Shown here: positions 24,663-33,306 of the stretch, piece after piece | How positions within the stretch are numbered: position 1 is the stretch's first letter | Layout of the letters: the number at the start of each line of letters is the position of its first letter | Origin: Actinomyces oris | GTDB taxonomy: Bacteria; Actinomycetota; Actinomycetes; Actinomycetales; Actinomycetaceae | Reading direction: 5' to 3' | DNA length: 64,000 nt | Assembly (NCBI RefSeq): GCF_006546825.1 | Contig: NZ_VICC01000006.1 | Location: 668,873 to 732,872, forward strand | Notes under the pieces: generated by a model | The model's input: only the letters and a program-made list of their open reading frames with translations | Database searches by the model: none | What the model was told of the DNA's origin: nothing | Position numbers and translations under genes: made by a program

Positions 24663-24724
24663 CGGAGGTCGCACCTCATTCCCACCCTCGCGGTGACTGC
24701 GGCACCCCACCGCCCCTCAGGCCC

Positions 24725-25867
24725 TCAGGCACCGACCAGGGCGATGGCACGCCGGTAGGCATCGACGTGCATCTGCACCACAGTGCCCCACTCGGGCAAG
24801 GGGACGTTCTCATAGTTGTGGGTCTTGATGCGCTCGAGCAGCTCGTCGTCCCCCAGGAGGCTGGCGAGCTCGCGGCCCAGATCGGCGTCATCGTCGGCAA
24901 GAAGGCCATCGACGCCGTCGGCGATGAAGTCGCGCACCCCGCTGGAGCGCATAGCGACGACGGCCAGCCCCGCACTGCGGGCCTCCAGGGTGGAGATGCC
25001 GAAGGACTCGGCGGGCGAGGTCTGCAGGTAGATGTCTGCGCGTGTGAAGGCCTGGGCGAGCTCAGTGCGCTCGACGCGCCCCACGAGCTCGATGCGGTCG
25101 GCCAGGCCGGACTCGGCAACCTCCCGGGTGAGTCGCTCACGCAGCGGGCCGTCCCCGTAGATCTTGAGGATCGCATCGGTGCCGGGGGTGCTCCTGACCG
25201 CCTGAGCGAAGGCGCGCACGACCTGCAGGGGGCGCTTGCGCTCAACCCATCGCAGAGAGGCCACGACCGTGACCGGCCGGTGAGGCCGTCGTTCCTGGGG
25301 GCCGGGGCGCTCCAGGTGCCAGTCCTCGACGGTGATGCCATTGGGTAGAACGGTGACGGGGTCGCCAGCGCCGGCGCGGCGGACCTGGGCGGCGAGCATG
25401 GAGGACACGGCCGTCAGGTCGGCGCCGCCGCGCTGCCACAGCCGCACGGGACTGACGGGCCCCAGCGCTCCCGCCACGCGCGCCCAGGGTCCCAGGACGC
25501 AGTGGAAGGTGACGGCCAGCGGGAGCCGCGCTCGTCGGGCGGCGGCGATGCCGGACCAGGCGAAGGGTGAGACGACGCCGACGTGGGCGTGAACGACGTC
25601 GGGGCGCAGGCGGGACAGGAGGTCGTCGAGCTCGCGGCCGGCTCGAGGATGAACGGGCAGCTCACTGGGCAGATGCGCGGTGGTGCGGTAGACAGGGAAG
25701 CCGTCAGCCCTTTCGACGCTGCGGCCACGACCGTCACCGACGGGCGTGGCGGTGACGACGGCGGGCTCGTGGCCGGCCAGCTTCAGGTTGCGGGCGAGAT
25801 CCCGCACCTGAGTCTCGATGCCGCCCAGCCTGGGCGCATAGCAGTCGGAGACGATGAGGACGCGCAT
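24725..25867 (-). CDS. Glycosyltransferase, GT4 family
   Basis: A 380-residue GT-B fold glycosyltransferase, cytoplasmic and probably membrane-associated. The N-terminal domain has RVLIVSDCYAPRLGGIETQVRDLA (acceptor side), and the C-terminal nucleotide-sugar side has VASLRWVERKRPLQVV and the EX7E motif ESFGISTLE with ARSAGLAVVAM. The family includes lipid and polysaccharide mannosyl- and glucosyltransferases; the substrate cannot be told. ATG at 25867 begins the conserved Rossmann strand; an upstream in-frame start would add 18 atypical residues. It is convergent with the IclR gene and follows nrdR on the same strand. Confidence 0.85.
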   Translation of the reverse strand: MRVLIVSDCYAPRLGGIETQVRDLARNLKLAGHEPAVVTATPVGDGRGRSVERADGFPVYRTTAHLPSELPVHPRAGRELDDLLSRLRPDVVHAHVGVVSPFAWSGIAAARRARLPLAVTFHCVLGPWARVAGALGPVSPVRLWQRGGADLTAVSSMLAAQVRRAGAGDPVTVLPNGITVEDWHLERPGPQERRPHRPVTVVASLRWVERKRPLQVVRAFAQAVRSTPGTDAILKIYGDGPLRERLTREVAESGLADRIELVGRVERTELAQAFTRADIYLQTSPAESFGISTLEARSAGLAVVAMRSSGVRDFIADGVDGLLADDDADLGRELASLLGDDELLERIKTHNYENVPLPEWGTVVQMHVDAYRRAIALVGA

Positions 25868-25950
25868 GGCTTCAAGTCTGCCACGTCCTGCTTGGGCGTA
25901 CGTCCCTGACGGAACCCTCACACCGCGCAGGCCCTCGTCGGCCGGTGACG

Positions 25951-26406
25951 TCAGCAGGTCGCCTCGGCGCTGCGCAGTTCGGCGATGGCCTTCTCGAAGT
26001 CCTCCAGGGAGTCGAAGGAGGAGTAGACCGAGGCGAAGCGCAGGTAGGCGATCTGATCCAGCTCACGCAGGGGGCCCAGGATCGCCAGTCCGACGTCGTG
26101 GGAGTCGACGAGCGCCTGGCCTCCGGCGCGGATGGCCTCCTCAACCTGGTGCGCCAGGAGCGCGAGCTGATCGTCGGACACGGGGCGCCCCTGGCAGGCG
26201 CGCCTGACTCCGACCACGACCTTGTCCCGGCGGAAGGGCTCGACGACGCCGGAGCGCTTGCGGACCGACAGGCTGGCGGTCTCCAATGTGGTGAATCGGC
26301 GCCCGCACTGCTGACACTCACGGCGACGACGGATGGAGGTGCCGTCCTCAGCGGTCCGGGAGTCGACAACGCGCGAGCCGTCATGACGACAGAAGGGGCA
26401 GTGCAC
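25951..26406 (-). CDS. nrdR: Transcriptional repressor NrdR
   Basis: ATP/dATP-responsive repressor of ribonucleotide reductase genes. A zinc ribbon with Cys3, Cys6, Cys31 and Cys34 (HCPFC, CQQCG) is followed by an ATP-cone from about residue 46 to 136 and ends in [15 protein letters not shown]. The 151-residue length is standard. I chose GTG at 26406 because GGAGG lies eight bases upstream and the family begins at M(H)CPFC; a GTG at 26427 is the alternative. It follows the SOS division gene on the same strand, the order known from mycobacteria. No nrd genes are in the window. Confidence 0.94.
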   Translation of the reverse strand: MHCPFCRHDGSRVVDSRTAEDGTSIRRRRECQQCGRRFTTLETASLSVRKRSGVVEPFRRDKVVVGVRRACQGRPVSDDQLALLAHQVEEAIRAGGQALVDSHDVGLAILGPLRELDQIAYLRFASVYSSFDSLEDFEKAIAELRSAEATC

Positions 26407-26513
26407 GCCTACAACCTCCGAACTCACTGGACTACGTGTCAGTCCATCGGAGAGTAAACGCCCGGCGGGCCGCCCCGCAAGCCCGCCTCACGGTGCGATC
26501 CGTGCACGAGTTC

Positions 26514-27263
26514 TCACGCCGCAGGGATCTCCAGCGTCTGCCCGGCACGGATGGTCGTTCCCTTCAGGTCATTGAGTTCGGCGATCTGGGCCACCATCCC
26601 CGGGACGTCCGCGGTCCCGCTCGCCTCGGCGATGTCCCACAGGGACTGACCGGGACGAACCACCGTGGTGGTGGTATCCGCCTGCACCTGCGCAACCGCC
26701 GTAGCGGGGCCCGCCCAGGCCATGCCCGCCAGGGCCCCGATGGCCAGTCCGCTGCATGCGAGCACGAGGGCCGCGGCGATGACCGCAAGACCGCCACGAA
26801 GAAGCCGCAGTCCACCTGGGGAGCGCACCTCCGTCTCCACCGCCTCCTGCGGGCGGGACGGGACGGGCTCCCCCTTGCCGGGACGCTGAGCGGCGCCGCC
26901 TCTCCGGCCCTCCTCCTGCAGGGCGCTACGTCGCAGCCCAGCGGCACGCACCGCCGGGTGCTGCGGGGCCAGCCTCTCCAGCTCCGAGCGACGACCCCGC
27001 AGTGCAGCAGGCGCCGCGGGGCGACGCATTGGCGGCGCTGCCGGCAGCGCCGCGACACGAGCGGATGCGACCCCGGGGCGCTGCGCGCCCTCGACACTAC
27101 GCCCCACAGGAGCCTCGGGGACGAAGTCGTCAGTGACCAGCCTCAACCGAGGCCGACGGGAGGACTGCCCGCCGGCCCGGCCACTGGCCGGCCCGGCGAC
27201 GGGCTCATCACTCCGAGCCCGAGAAGCCTGACGGGACGGGAGCGGGATGGCGATGGCACTCAC
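26514..27263 (-). CDS. LysM-domain SOS cell-division inhibitor (DivS/ChiZ type)
   Basis: A 249-residue membrane protein: an Arg/Pro-rich, disordered cytoplasmic part (residues 1-165), one transmembrane segment (GGLAVIAAALVLACSGLAIG, about 168-187) and an external C-terminal LysM domain (VVRPGQSLWDIAEAS to LEIPAA). Divergence from lexA, LexA boxes in its promoter and nrdR as next gene match the division suppressors DivS of Corynebacterium and ChiZ (Rv2719c) of Mycobacterium, which halt septation during DNA damage. The start is GTG at 27263, with AGGAGGTT upstream. Sequence outside LysM is poorly conserved in this family, so function is inferred from context. Confidence 0.8.
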   Translation of the reverse strand: MSAIAIPLPSRQASRARSDEPVAGPASGRAGGQSSRRPRLRLVTDDFVPEAPVGRSVEGAQRPGVASARVAALPAAPPMRRPAAPAALRGRRSELERLAPQHPAVRAAGLRRSALQEEGRRGGAAQRPGKGEPVPSRPQEAVETEVRSPGGLRLLRGGLAVIAAALVLACSGLAIGALAGMAWAGPATAVAQVQADTTTTVVRPGQSLWDIAEASGTADVPGMVAQIAELNDLKGTTIRAGQTLEIPAA

Positions 27264-27273
27264 GGCAACCTCC

Positions 27274-27287
27274 TGAACACATGTTCG
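27274..27287. promoter_or_regulatory. LexA box 1 (one mismatch)
   Basis: TGAACACATGTTCG against the Gram-positive SOS consensus CGAAC-N4-GTTCG; only the first base differs. It lies 11 bases before the LysM gene start. Confidence 0.75.
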
Positions 27288-27288
27288 A

Positions 27289-27302
27289 CGAACGCTTGTT
27301 CG
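27289..27302. promoter_or_regulatory. LexA box 2 (perfect)
   Basis: CGAACGCTTGTTCG fits the consensus exactly and lies one base after box 1. Together they should repress the LysM division gene tightly. Confidence 0.9.
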
Positions 27303-27342
27303 ATACATTAGCGCCTGAGAGGCAACACGTCCAGCATGTCTT

Positions 27343-27356
27343 CGAACATGTGTTTG
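27343..27356. promoter_or_regulatory. LexA box 3 (one mismatch), lexA side
   Basis: CGAACATGTGTTTG differs from consensus at one position. It ends at the -35 position of the lexA promoter, whose -10 TAGGCT is at 27377-27382, so LexA would block its own transcription. Confidence 0.75.
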
Positions 27357-27376
27357 AATCGTGGTCGCGTCGCCGG

Positions 27377-27382
27377 TAGGCT
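27377..27382 (+). promoter_or_regulatory. -10 box of lexA
   Basis: TAGGCT, the commonest -10 form in this window. The start of transcription is expected near 27390, giving a leader of almost 90 bases if translation begins at 27477. An in-frame ATG four bases after the box (27387) is a less likely alternative start. Confidence 0.6.
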
Positions 27383-27476
27383 GGTCATGTCCAAGACGAT
27401 CACGGACCACCGACATCTATTCCGAGCCCTTGACGCCCCCGGGCCTGAGGGCCGTCCGGCAGGGAGGGCCAGGACC

Positions 27477-28265
27477 ATGAGCACCACAGCACGCCAGGGC
27501 GACTCATCGACCCCGATGCCGCACGCCGGAGCCGGCGATGCTGAGCAGATCAGCGCAGCGGCGGTCACGGAGGTCATCAACGACCTCGACAAGCGCGCCC
27601 GCGCGGTCTATGAGGCCGTCCGCGCGGCCATCGCCACCCACGGCTACCCGCCCTCACTGCGTGAGATCGGTGAGCAGGTGGGCTTGACCAGCCCCTCCTC
27701 CGTCAAGCACCAGCTGGACAAGCTCGAGCGCCTGGGCCTGGTGCGCCGAGACCCGAATCGGCCTCGGGCGATGGAGGTCGTCTGCGCCGACAGCGCACCG
27801 AGCGGCCGCGCGGCCACCCCCGGCAGCGCTCACGTCACCTCACTTGACTCCCCCAGTGTCCCCGGCGTCGAGGACGGGGAGGCGGTCGCCGTTCCGCTGG
27901 TGGGAAGGATTGCCGCCGGTGCCCCGATCCTGGCGGAGCAGGAGGTCACCGATGTCATGGCCCTGCCTCGCCGCCTGACCGGCGAGGGCGAGCTCTTCAT
28001 GCTGGAGGTGCACGGGGACTCGATGATCGAGGCCGCCATCTGTGACGGTGACTGGGTGGTGGTGCGCTCCCAGCCCGACGCGGCCAACGGTGAGATCGTG
28101 GCGGCCATGATCGAGGACGTCGACGGTGCCTCGGCCACGGTCAAGGTGCTCTCGCGACGCGACGGCCACCAGTGGCTGCTTCCCCGCAACTCCAGCTACG
28201 CCCCGATCGACGGAGACCGGGCCACGATCATGGGCAAGGTGGTGACGGTGCTGCGCGCCCTGTAG
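27477..28265 (+). CDS. lexA: LexA repressor
   Basis: SOS master repressor with self-cleaving peptidase domain. The 262-residue protein has an N-terminal tail of about 35 residues, a winged helix at about 38-100 ([31 protein letters not shown]), a linker of about 30 residues, then the S24 peptidase domain. The cleavage site is Ala147-Gly148 in RIAAGAP; the catalytic dyad is Ser182 (HGDSM) and Lys223 (ATVKVL). ATG at 27477 is chosen because an AGGGAGGGCCAGG stretch precedes it. LexA boxes here and before recA are its targets. A strong terminator follows. Confidence 0.97.
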   Translation: MSTTARQGDSSTPMPHAGAGDAEQISAAAVTEVINDLDKRARAVYEAVRAAIATHGYPPSLREIGEQVGLTSPSSVKHQLDKLERLGLVRRDPNRPRAMEVVCADSAPSGRAATPGSAHVTSLDSPSVPGVEDGEAVAVPLVGRIAAGAPILAEQEVTDVMALPRRLTGEGELFMLEVHGDSMIEAAICDGDWVVVRSQPDAANGEIVAAMIEDVDGASATVKVLSRRDGHQWLLPRNSSYAPIDGDRATIMGKVVTVLRAL

Positions 28266-28285
28266 GCACGCCAGGCCCGCATGAC

Positions 28286-28320
28286 GGAAGGACCGCCCCG
28301 TTGACCGGGGCGGTCCTTCC
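28286..28320. terminator. Bidirectional terminator between lexA and ldh
   Basis: A perfect 15-bp stem (28286-28300 with 28306-28320, GGAAGGACCGCCCCG and its complement) with loop TTGAC lies between convergent lexA and ldh. GCGTTT follows on the plus side. Confidence 0.9.
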
Positions 28321-28338
28321 GCGTTTCAGACCAGTGGC

Positions 28339-29340
28339 TCAGTAGCCCAGGCCGCGCGCGACCTCGCGCAGGCGGTCGGCGGAGGCGGTCAGGCGCTCCT
28401 TCTCCTCGGGGGTCAGGGGCAGCTCGAGGCGACGCCCGGCGCCCTCACGTCCCACGATCGTGGGGACGGCCATGCACACGTCGGAGATGCCGTGCCAGTT
28501 GTCCAGCAGCGGGGAGATGGTGAGCACCCGCTGCTCGTCATTGAGGACGGCGCCGATGATGCGCTGCACGGCCAGGCCGACGGCGTAGTTGGTGGCGCCC
28601 TTACCCTCGATGATGCGGTAGGCGGAGCGGACCACGTCGTGGGCGATGCGCTCACGCTTGGACTCGTCGAACACGCCGCCGTCGAGGGTGGTGCCCCACT
28701 GGGTGATCGGCACACCGCCGATCTCGGTGGAGGACCACAGGGGCACCTCGGAGTCGCCGTGCTCACCGGCGATGTAGCCGTGGATGTTCTGGACGGCCGT
28801 GCCGGTCTCCAGGGAGATGAGGTACCGCATCCGGGCGGTGTCCAGCACCGTGCCGGAGCCGAAGACCTGGTTCTCGGGCAGACCGGTGATCTTCTTGGCG
28901 CAGTAGGTCACCACGTCCACCGGGTTGGCCACGAGGACGAAGATGGCGTTGGGAGCGACCTCGACCAGCTTGGGGAGGATCTTCTCCATGATGCCGACGG
29001 TGGCGCCAGCCAGCTCGAGGCGGGACTGGCCGGGCTTCTGCTTGGCGCCGGCGGTGATGGCGATGACGTCCGCGTCGCGGCAGATCTCGGGGTCGTCGGA
29101 GCCGGAGACGGAGCCGGCGGAGGTAAACTGGATTCCCTGGGCGATGTCGAGGGCCTCGGCCTCGACCTTCTCCTTGACGATGTCCTGCAGCACGACCTCG
29201 CGGGCAACGCCCTTGGTCACGCAGGCGTAGGCGAGGGTGGAGCCGACGGCCCCGGCACCGATGACAGCGACTTTGGAGGGGCGGCCGGAACGGTTGGTGG
29301 GGTAGGAGCCTTCAGCGGTAGTGGTGATGTGGTCTGACAC
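28339..29340 (-). CDS. ldh: L-lactate dehydrogenase
   Basis: NAD-dependent enzyme converting pyruvate to L-lactate and regenerating NAD+ in fermentation. The 333-residue protein has VIGAGAVGSTLAYA at residues 25-38, the substrate-specificity loop AGAKQKPGQSRLEL with its Gln (lactate rather than malate), the catalytic His in IAGEHGDSEVPLWS, and the R in DTARMRYL. The start is GTG at 29340, preceded by GAGGAG at good spacing. It has its own TAGGCT promoter with a palindrome at the transcription start. It is typical of acid-forming Actinomyces-like organisms. Confidence 0.96.
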   Translation of the reverse strand: MSDHITTTAEGSYPTNRSGRPSKVAVIGAGAVGSTLAYACVTKGVAREVVLQDIVKEKVEAEALDIAQGIQFTSAGSVSGSDDPEICRDADVIAITAGAKQKPGQSRLELAGATVGIMEKILPKLVEVAPNAIFVLVANPVDVVTYCAKKITGLPENQVFGSGTVLDTARMRYLISLETGTAVQNIHGYIAGEHGDSEVPLWSSTEIGGVPITQWGTTLDGGVFDESKRERIAHDVVRSAYRIIEGKGATNYAVGLAVQRIIGAVLNDEQRVLTISPLLDNWHGISDVCMAVPTIVGREGAGRRLELPLTPEEKERLTASADRLREVARGLGY

Positions 29341-29380
29341 GTTCTTCTCCTCAATGGGATCTGCTGGGCAGGACCGCAGG

Positions 29381-29402
29381 GGCGCGAGCACCCGCTCGCG
29401 CC
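29381..29402. promoter_or_regulatory. 22-bp perfect palindrome at the ldh transcription start
   Basis: Arms GGCGCGAGC (29381-29389) and GCTCGCGCC (29394-29402) flank ACCC. The palindrome begins directly downstream of the ldh -10 TAGGCT (29409-29404, minus strand), so it spans the predicted +1. It may be an operator or a 5'-terminal mRNA hairpin. It is not a Rex site (TTGTG-N6-CACAA). Confidence 0.6.
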
Positions 29403-29403
29403 A

Positions 29404-29409
29404 AGCCTA
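29404..29409 (-). promoter_or_regulatory. -10 box of ldh
   Basis: TAGGCT on the minus strand, about 65 bases before the ldh start codon. Confidence 0.55.
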
Positions 29410-29458
29410 CGTGCATATCCTCCCGAGGGGCACATACCCAAAGGCCCAGCCGACGGGT

Positions 29459-31519
29459 TCACTCCTCCCCCGGGGCATCGGAACGGAGAGCAAGACGCCT
29501 CAGAGCGGCACGGACTACATCGGGCTTCGTCGTCGGCCACAGGGCGGGCATGGAGCGGGTGAGGAAGCCCCCATAGCGCGCCGTGCGCAGACGCGAGTCC
29601 AGGACGGCGACGACGCCGCGGTCCTGGCTGCGGCGGATGAGACGCCCCGCCCCCTGGGCCAGGAGCAGGGCCGCGTGGGTGGCCGATACGCTCATGAAGC
29701 CATTGCCGCCGGAGGCCACGACGGCGTCGGTGCGGGCCTGGGCGACCGGGTCGTCGGGCCGGGGGAAGGGGATGCGGTCGATGACGACGAGGCGGCAGGT
29801 GCGCCCGGGCACGTCCACGCCCTGCCACAGCGAGAGGGTGCCCACCAGGCAGGCCGCCTCGTCCTCGGCGAAGGCCCGCACCAGGGTGGGCAGCTGGTCG
29901 TCGCCCTGGGCGTAGACGGGCAGGTCGGTGGCTCCGCGCAGCACCTCGGCGGCCTCTTGGGCGGCGCGCCGGGAGGAGAACAGGCCCAGCATGCCGCCTT
30001 CGGAGGCCTCGACCAGGGCGAGCATCTCATCCAGGGCCGCCTCGGAAATGCCGGAGCCGGGGCGGGGCAGGTGGGCGGCCACATAGAGGATGCCCTGACG
30101 GGGGTAGTCGAAGGGGGAGCCGACGTCGAGGCCTCTCCAGGGCTGCTCGGCCAGGGTCAGTCCCAGGGAGCGGGCCATGGGATCGAAGCTGTCCCCCAGG
30201 GCGAGGGTCGCCGACGTCATGACGCTGGCGCGGCCGTTGAGCAGGTGGCCGGCCACCGATCCGGCGACCTCGATGGGGGCCAGGAGGAGGCGTGGGGGCT
30301 CGGCGCCCATGCGGGGACGCTCGATCCAGGCCACGTCGCGTCCCTGGGCCACCGAGTCCGAGGTCATGCGGTCCAGGGCGTCGACCAGGTCCGCGACAGC
30401 GGTGCGGGCGACCGCCAGGCCCCCGGCGGCCTCGCTGGAGCGGTCGCGCCCCAGGGCGCGGGCCTGGTCGCGCACGTCGGAGGCGACCTGGCGGGCGGCG
30501 CCGTCCAGGAGCACGAGCGCGTCGTGCAGGGCGGTGGGCAGGGGCGCCTCCAGGCGGCCGTCGGGCAGCTCAGCCAGCGCGAGCTGGAGGGTCTGGCCCG
30601 CGGACTCCAGCTCGCTGACCAGCACGGAGGCGTGCTTGCGGGCGGTGGCGGCGGTGCGCGCCACGGCGGCCGCCGACAGGGCGATGGTGCCCTGGGAGCG
30701 GATGCGGTCGGCCAGCTCGTGGGCCTCGTCGACGATGAGGACCTGGTGGTCGGGCAGGACCCCGGGGTTGCCGGCCACGACCACGCCGAGCATGGCGTGG
30801 TTGGTCACCACGAGATCGGCCCGGGAGGCGGCGGCGCGCGCCAGCTCGGGGAAGCACTCGGACTTCAGGGGGCAGGACTGCCCCAGGCACTCGGCCCGCG
30901 AGACGGAGACCTGGGCCCAGGCACGCTGAAAGACGCCGGGGACGAGGTCGTCGCGGTCGCCGGTGTCCGTCCTGGCCGCCCACTCGCGCAGGCGGACCAC
31001 CTGCTCGCCCAGGCTCGCGTCGCTCCCGTGCCCGGCGGCCGGCTGGGCGATGGCCTCCCCGACGCCGAAGAGGGCGGACTCGTCCTCCTCCTGCGGGTAG
31101 CCGCCGTCCAGCCGGTGCCGGCACAGGTAGTTCTGCCAGCCCTTGAGCAGGGCCACCTCGGGGCGGGTGCCGGTGACCTGCTCGACGGCGTCGGCTGCCA
31201 GGGGTGCGTCCTTGGTGAGGATCTGCCGTTGCAGGGCCAGGGTGGCGGTGGAGACCACGACCCGGGCCCCGGCCTGCACAGCGTGGACCATGGCGGGCAC
31301 CAGGTAGCCCAGCGACTTTCCCGTCCCGGTGCCGGCCTGCACCAGCAGGTGGGTGCCGTCGGCCAGGGTCTGGGCGACCTCCCGGGCCATGGTGGTCTGC
31401 CCCTGGCGGGGGCTTCCTCCCATGGAACTCACCGCGGCGTCCAGGACGTCCAGGACCCGGCGGTCGCCGGCGCCATCAGTGTCAGGCCGCTCCGTCCGGC
31501 TCGGCTCGCTCGGGGTCAC
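29459..31519 (-). CDS. dinG: ATP-dependent helicase, DinG/XPD-like
   Basis: Superfamily 2 iron-sulphur helicase of the DinG/Rad3 group. Walker A AGTGTGKSLGYLVP starts at residue 62; the four cluster cysteines are one in NYLCRH and three in CLGQSCPLKSEC; VDEAHEL is the DEAH box, and the C-terminal motifs include LSLWQGVDVPGR and QGAGRLIRRSQD. The 686-residue length is typical. It acts on R-loops and replication-transcription conflicts. GTG at 31519 lies eight bases after the hflX stop, so hflX and dinG form an operon. No LexA box is seen upstream despite the name. Confidence 0.93.
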   Translation of the reverse strand: MTPSEPSRTERPDTDGAGDRRVLDVLDAAVSSMGGSPRQGQTTMAREVAQTLADGTHLLVQAGTGTGKSLGYLVPAMVHAVQAGARVVVSTATLALQRQILTKDAPLAADAVEQVTGTRPEVALLKGWQNYLCRHRLDGGYPQEEDESALFGVGEAIAQPAAGHGSDASLGEQVVRLREWAARTDTGDRDDLVPGVFQRAWAQVSVSRAECLGQSCPLKSECFPELARAAASRADLVVTNHAMLGVVVAGNPGVLPDHQVLIVDEAHELADRIRSQGTIALSAAAVARTAATARKHASVLVSELESAGQTLQLALAELPDGRLEAPLPTALHDALVLLDGAARQVASDVRDQARALGRDRSSEAAGGLAVARTAVADLVDALDRMTSDSVAQGRDVAWIERPRMGAEPPRLLLAPIEVAGSVAGHLLNGRASVMTSATLALGDSFDPMARSLGLTLAEQPWRGLDVGSPFDYPRQGILYVAAHLPRPGSGISEAALDEMLALVEASEGGMLGLFSSRRAAQEAAEVLRGATDLPVYAQGDDQLPTLVRAFAEDEAACLVGTLSLWQGVDVPGRTCRLVVIDRIPFPRPDDPVAQARTDAVVASGGNGFMSVSATHAALLLAQGAGRLIRRSQDRGVVAVLDSRLRTARYGGFLTRSMPALWPTTKPDVVRAALRRLALRSDAPGEE

Positions 31520-31527
31520 GGCGCCTC

Positions 31528-33159
31528 TCAGTCGACGGTGACGCCTGCGGCGGCGCCCTCGATCTCGGCCGCCAGGGCGGCGCCGACGCGCGCGACGACG
31601 TGAGTGCCCGACTCGACGTAGTCGACCGTGTCGATCTCGCCCTCGGCGTGGACCCGGGAGACGAGGTCCCCGCGGGAGTAGGGCACGACGACGTCGATGC
31701 TCACCTGCGGGTGGGGCAGCATCTGCTCGATGCGGGCGCGCAGCTCCTCGATCCCCTCCCCGGTGCGGGCCGAGACCGCGACCGCCCCGGGCAGGCCGGT
31801 GCGCAGCGCGGCCAGGGTGACGGCGTCGGCAAGGTCGGTCTTGTTCAGGACAATGAGCTCGGGCACGTCCAGGGCTCCGGGGATTTCGGACAGGACGGTG
31901 CGCACGGCCGCCACCTGGCTGAGGGGGTCGGGGTGGGCGGCATCGACGACGTGCAGCACGAGGTCGGCCCCGGCGACCTCCTCCAGGGTGGAGCGGAAGG
32001 CTTCGATAAGCTCGTGGGGCAGGTTGCGCACGAAACCGACGGTGTCGGTGAGGGTGTAGGTGCGTCCTTCGGAGGTCTCGGCCCGCCGGACGGTGGGGTC
32101 GAGGGTGGCGAACAGGGCGTCCTCAACCATGATGCCGGCCTCGGTGAGGCGGTTCATGAGGGAGGACTTGCCGGCGTTGGTGTAGCCGGCGATCGCCACC
32201 GAGGGGATGGCCCCGCGTCGGCGCGAGCCCCGTTTGGTCTCGCGTGAGGGCGCCATGGCCTGGATCTCGCGGCGCAGGCGGGCCATGCGCTGGCGGATGC
32301 GGCGCCGGTCGAGCTCGATCTTGGTCTCTCCGGGGCCGCGCGAGCCGATGCCCTGACCGGCGGCCACGCGGCCTCCGGCCTGTCGGGACATGGACTCGCC
32401 CCATCCGCGCAGGCGCGGCAGGAGGTACTCGAGCTGGGCGAGCTCGACCTGGGCCTTACCCTCACGGGACTTGGCGTGCTGGGCGAAGATGTCCAGGATG
32501 AGGGCGGTGCGGTCGACGACCTTGACGCCGACGACGTCCTCCAGGGCGCGGCGCTGGGAGGGGGCGAGCTCGCCGTCGACGATCACCGTGTCGGCTCCGG
32601 CCGCGGCCACGACGTCGGCCAGCTCGCGCGCCTTGCCGCTGCCCAGGTAGGTGGCGGGATCGGGGTGGTCTCGCTTCTGGATGAGGGCGTCGAGGACCTC
32701 GCTGCCGGCGGTCTGGGCCAGGGCGGCCAGCTCGCGCAGGGAGGTGTCGGCGTCCTGGGTGTCGCGCACCTGGCCGCTTCCGCCCGGTGCGCCGGTGGCC
32801 GGGCCGTGGGGCCGGGGCAGCTCCAGGCCGACCAGGACGACCTTCTCCAGGCGGACCTGTCGGTACTCGACCTCGCTGACGTCCTCCAGCTCGGTGGACA
32901 GGCCAGCCACACGGCGGCGGGCGGCGCGGGCCTCCCGCTCCAGGGCGCCGTCGTCGAGGCCGTCCTCGTAGCCATCAGCGTGCTCGTGCTGGGCGGCGGT
33001 GGAGGCCAGGGCGGTTCCGGTCCGGGACAGGACCCGGGCCACAACGTCATGGACGTCGTGAACGTCACGGACGTCACGGCCCTCATGGGCGTCGCGGGTG
33101 TCGCGCAAGTCTGCTGCGTCCTCGGGGGTGGAGGGGGTGGTGGAGTGGTGCTGGGTCAC
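31528..33159 (-). CDS. hflX: Ribosome-associated GTPase HflX
   Basis: GTPase that splits stalled ribosomes under stress. The HflX N-terminal domain occupies about residues 100-290 (including VDRTALILDIFAQHAKSREGK and GIGSRGPGETKIE), and the G domain has G1 GYTNAGKSS at 325-333, DTVGFVRNLPHELIEAFRSTLEEV as switch II, and NKTD. At 543 residues it is over 100 longer than E. coli HflX; the extra part is an acidic N-terminus with Asp-Val-His/Arg repeats encoded by a 9-bp tandem repeat. GTG at 33159 is preceded by AAAGGAC. dinG follows. Confidence 0.95.
   Translation of the reverse strand: MTQHHSTTPSTPEDAADLRDTRDAHEGRDVRDVHDVHDVVARVLSRTGTALASTAAQHEHADGYEDGLDDGALEREARAARRRVAGLSTELEDVSEVEYRQVRLEKVVLVGLELPRPHGPATGAPGGSGQVRDTQDADTSLRELAALAQTAGSEVLDALIQKRDHPDPATYLGSGKARELADVVAAAGADTVIVDGELAPSQRRALEDVVGVKVVDRTALILDIFAQHAKSREGKAQVELAQLEYLLPRLRGWGESMSRQAGGRVAAGQGIGSRGPGETKIELDRRRIRQRMARLRREIQAMAPSRETKRGSRRRGAIPSVAIAGYTNAGKSSLMNRLTEAGIMVEDALFATLDPTVRRAETSEGRTYTLTDTVGFVRNLPHELIEAFRSTLEEVAGADLVLHVVDAAHPDPLSQVAAVRTVLSEIPGALDVPELIVLNKTDLADAVTLAALRTGLPGAVAVSARTGEGIEELRARIEQMLPHPQVSIDVVVPYSRGDLVSRVHAEGEIDTVDYVESGTHVVARVGAALAAEIEGAAAGVTVD
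33044..33079. repeat. 9-bp tandem repeat within hflX
   Basis: ACGTCATGG, ACGTCGTGA, ACGTCACGG, ACGTCACGG run head to tail, followed by degenerate copies to about 33105. Being 9 bp, gain or loss keeps the frame. On the minus strand it encodes DVH/DVR units near residues 27-40 of HflX. Confidence 0.85.
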
Positions 33160-33182
33160 AAAATGTCCTTTGTCGTATGCCT

Positions 33183-33202
33183 GCGCCCCTCCGATGGGGC
33201 GC
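33183..33202. terminator. Hairpin between the MFS gene and hflX
   Basis: GCGCCCC and GGGGCGC form a perfect 7-bp stem with loop TCCGAT in the 147-base gap. There is no T-run. TCGTATGC (33173-33180) and GCATACGA (33243-33250) form a further inverted repeat around it. Confidence 0.35.
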
Positions 33203-33306
33203 GATGGTTCTGGCGGGGAGCGGCGCCGGCCGCCGTTTCAGCGCATACGAAGGATCCACATGGGGGCGATGCTACTGCCCGCGGGCGCGCGAGGCCACCT
33301 GCGCGC

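Noticed and set aside
29381..29402. Rex redox-repressor site at ldh
   Set aside because: The palindrome lacks the TTGTG and CACAA half-sites separated by six bases.
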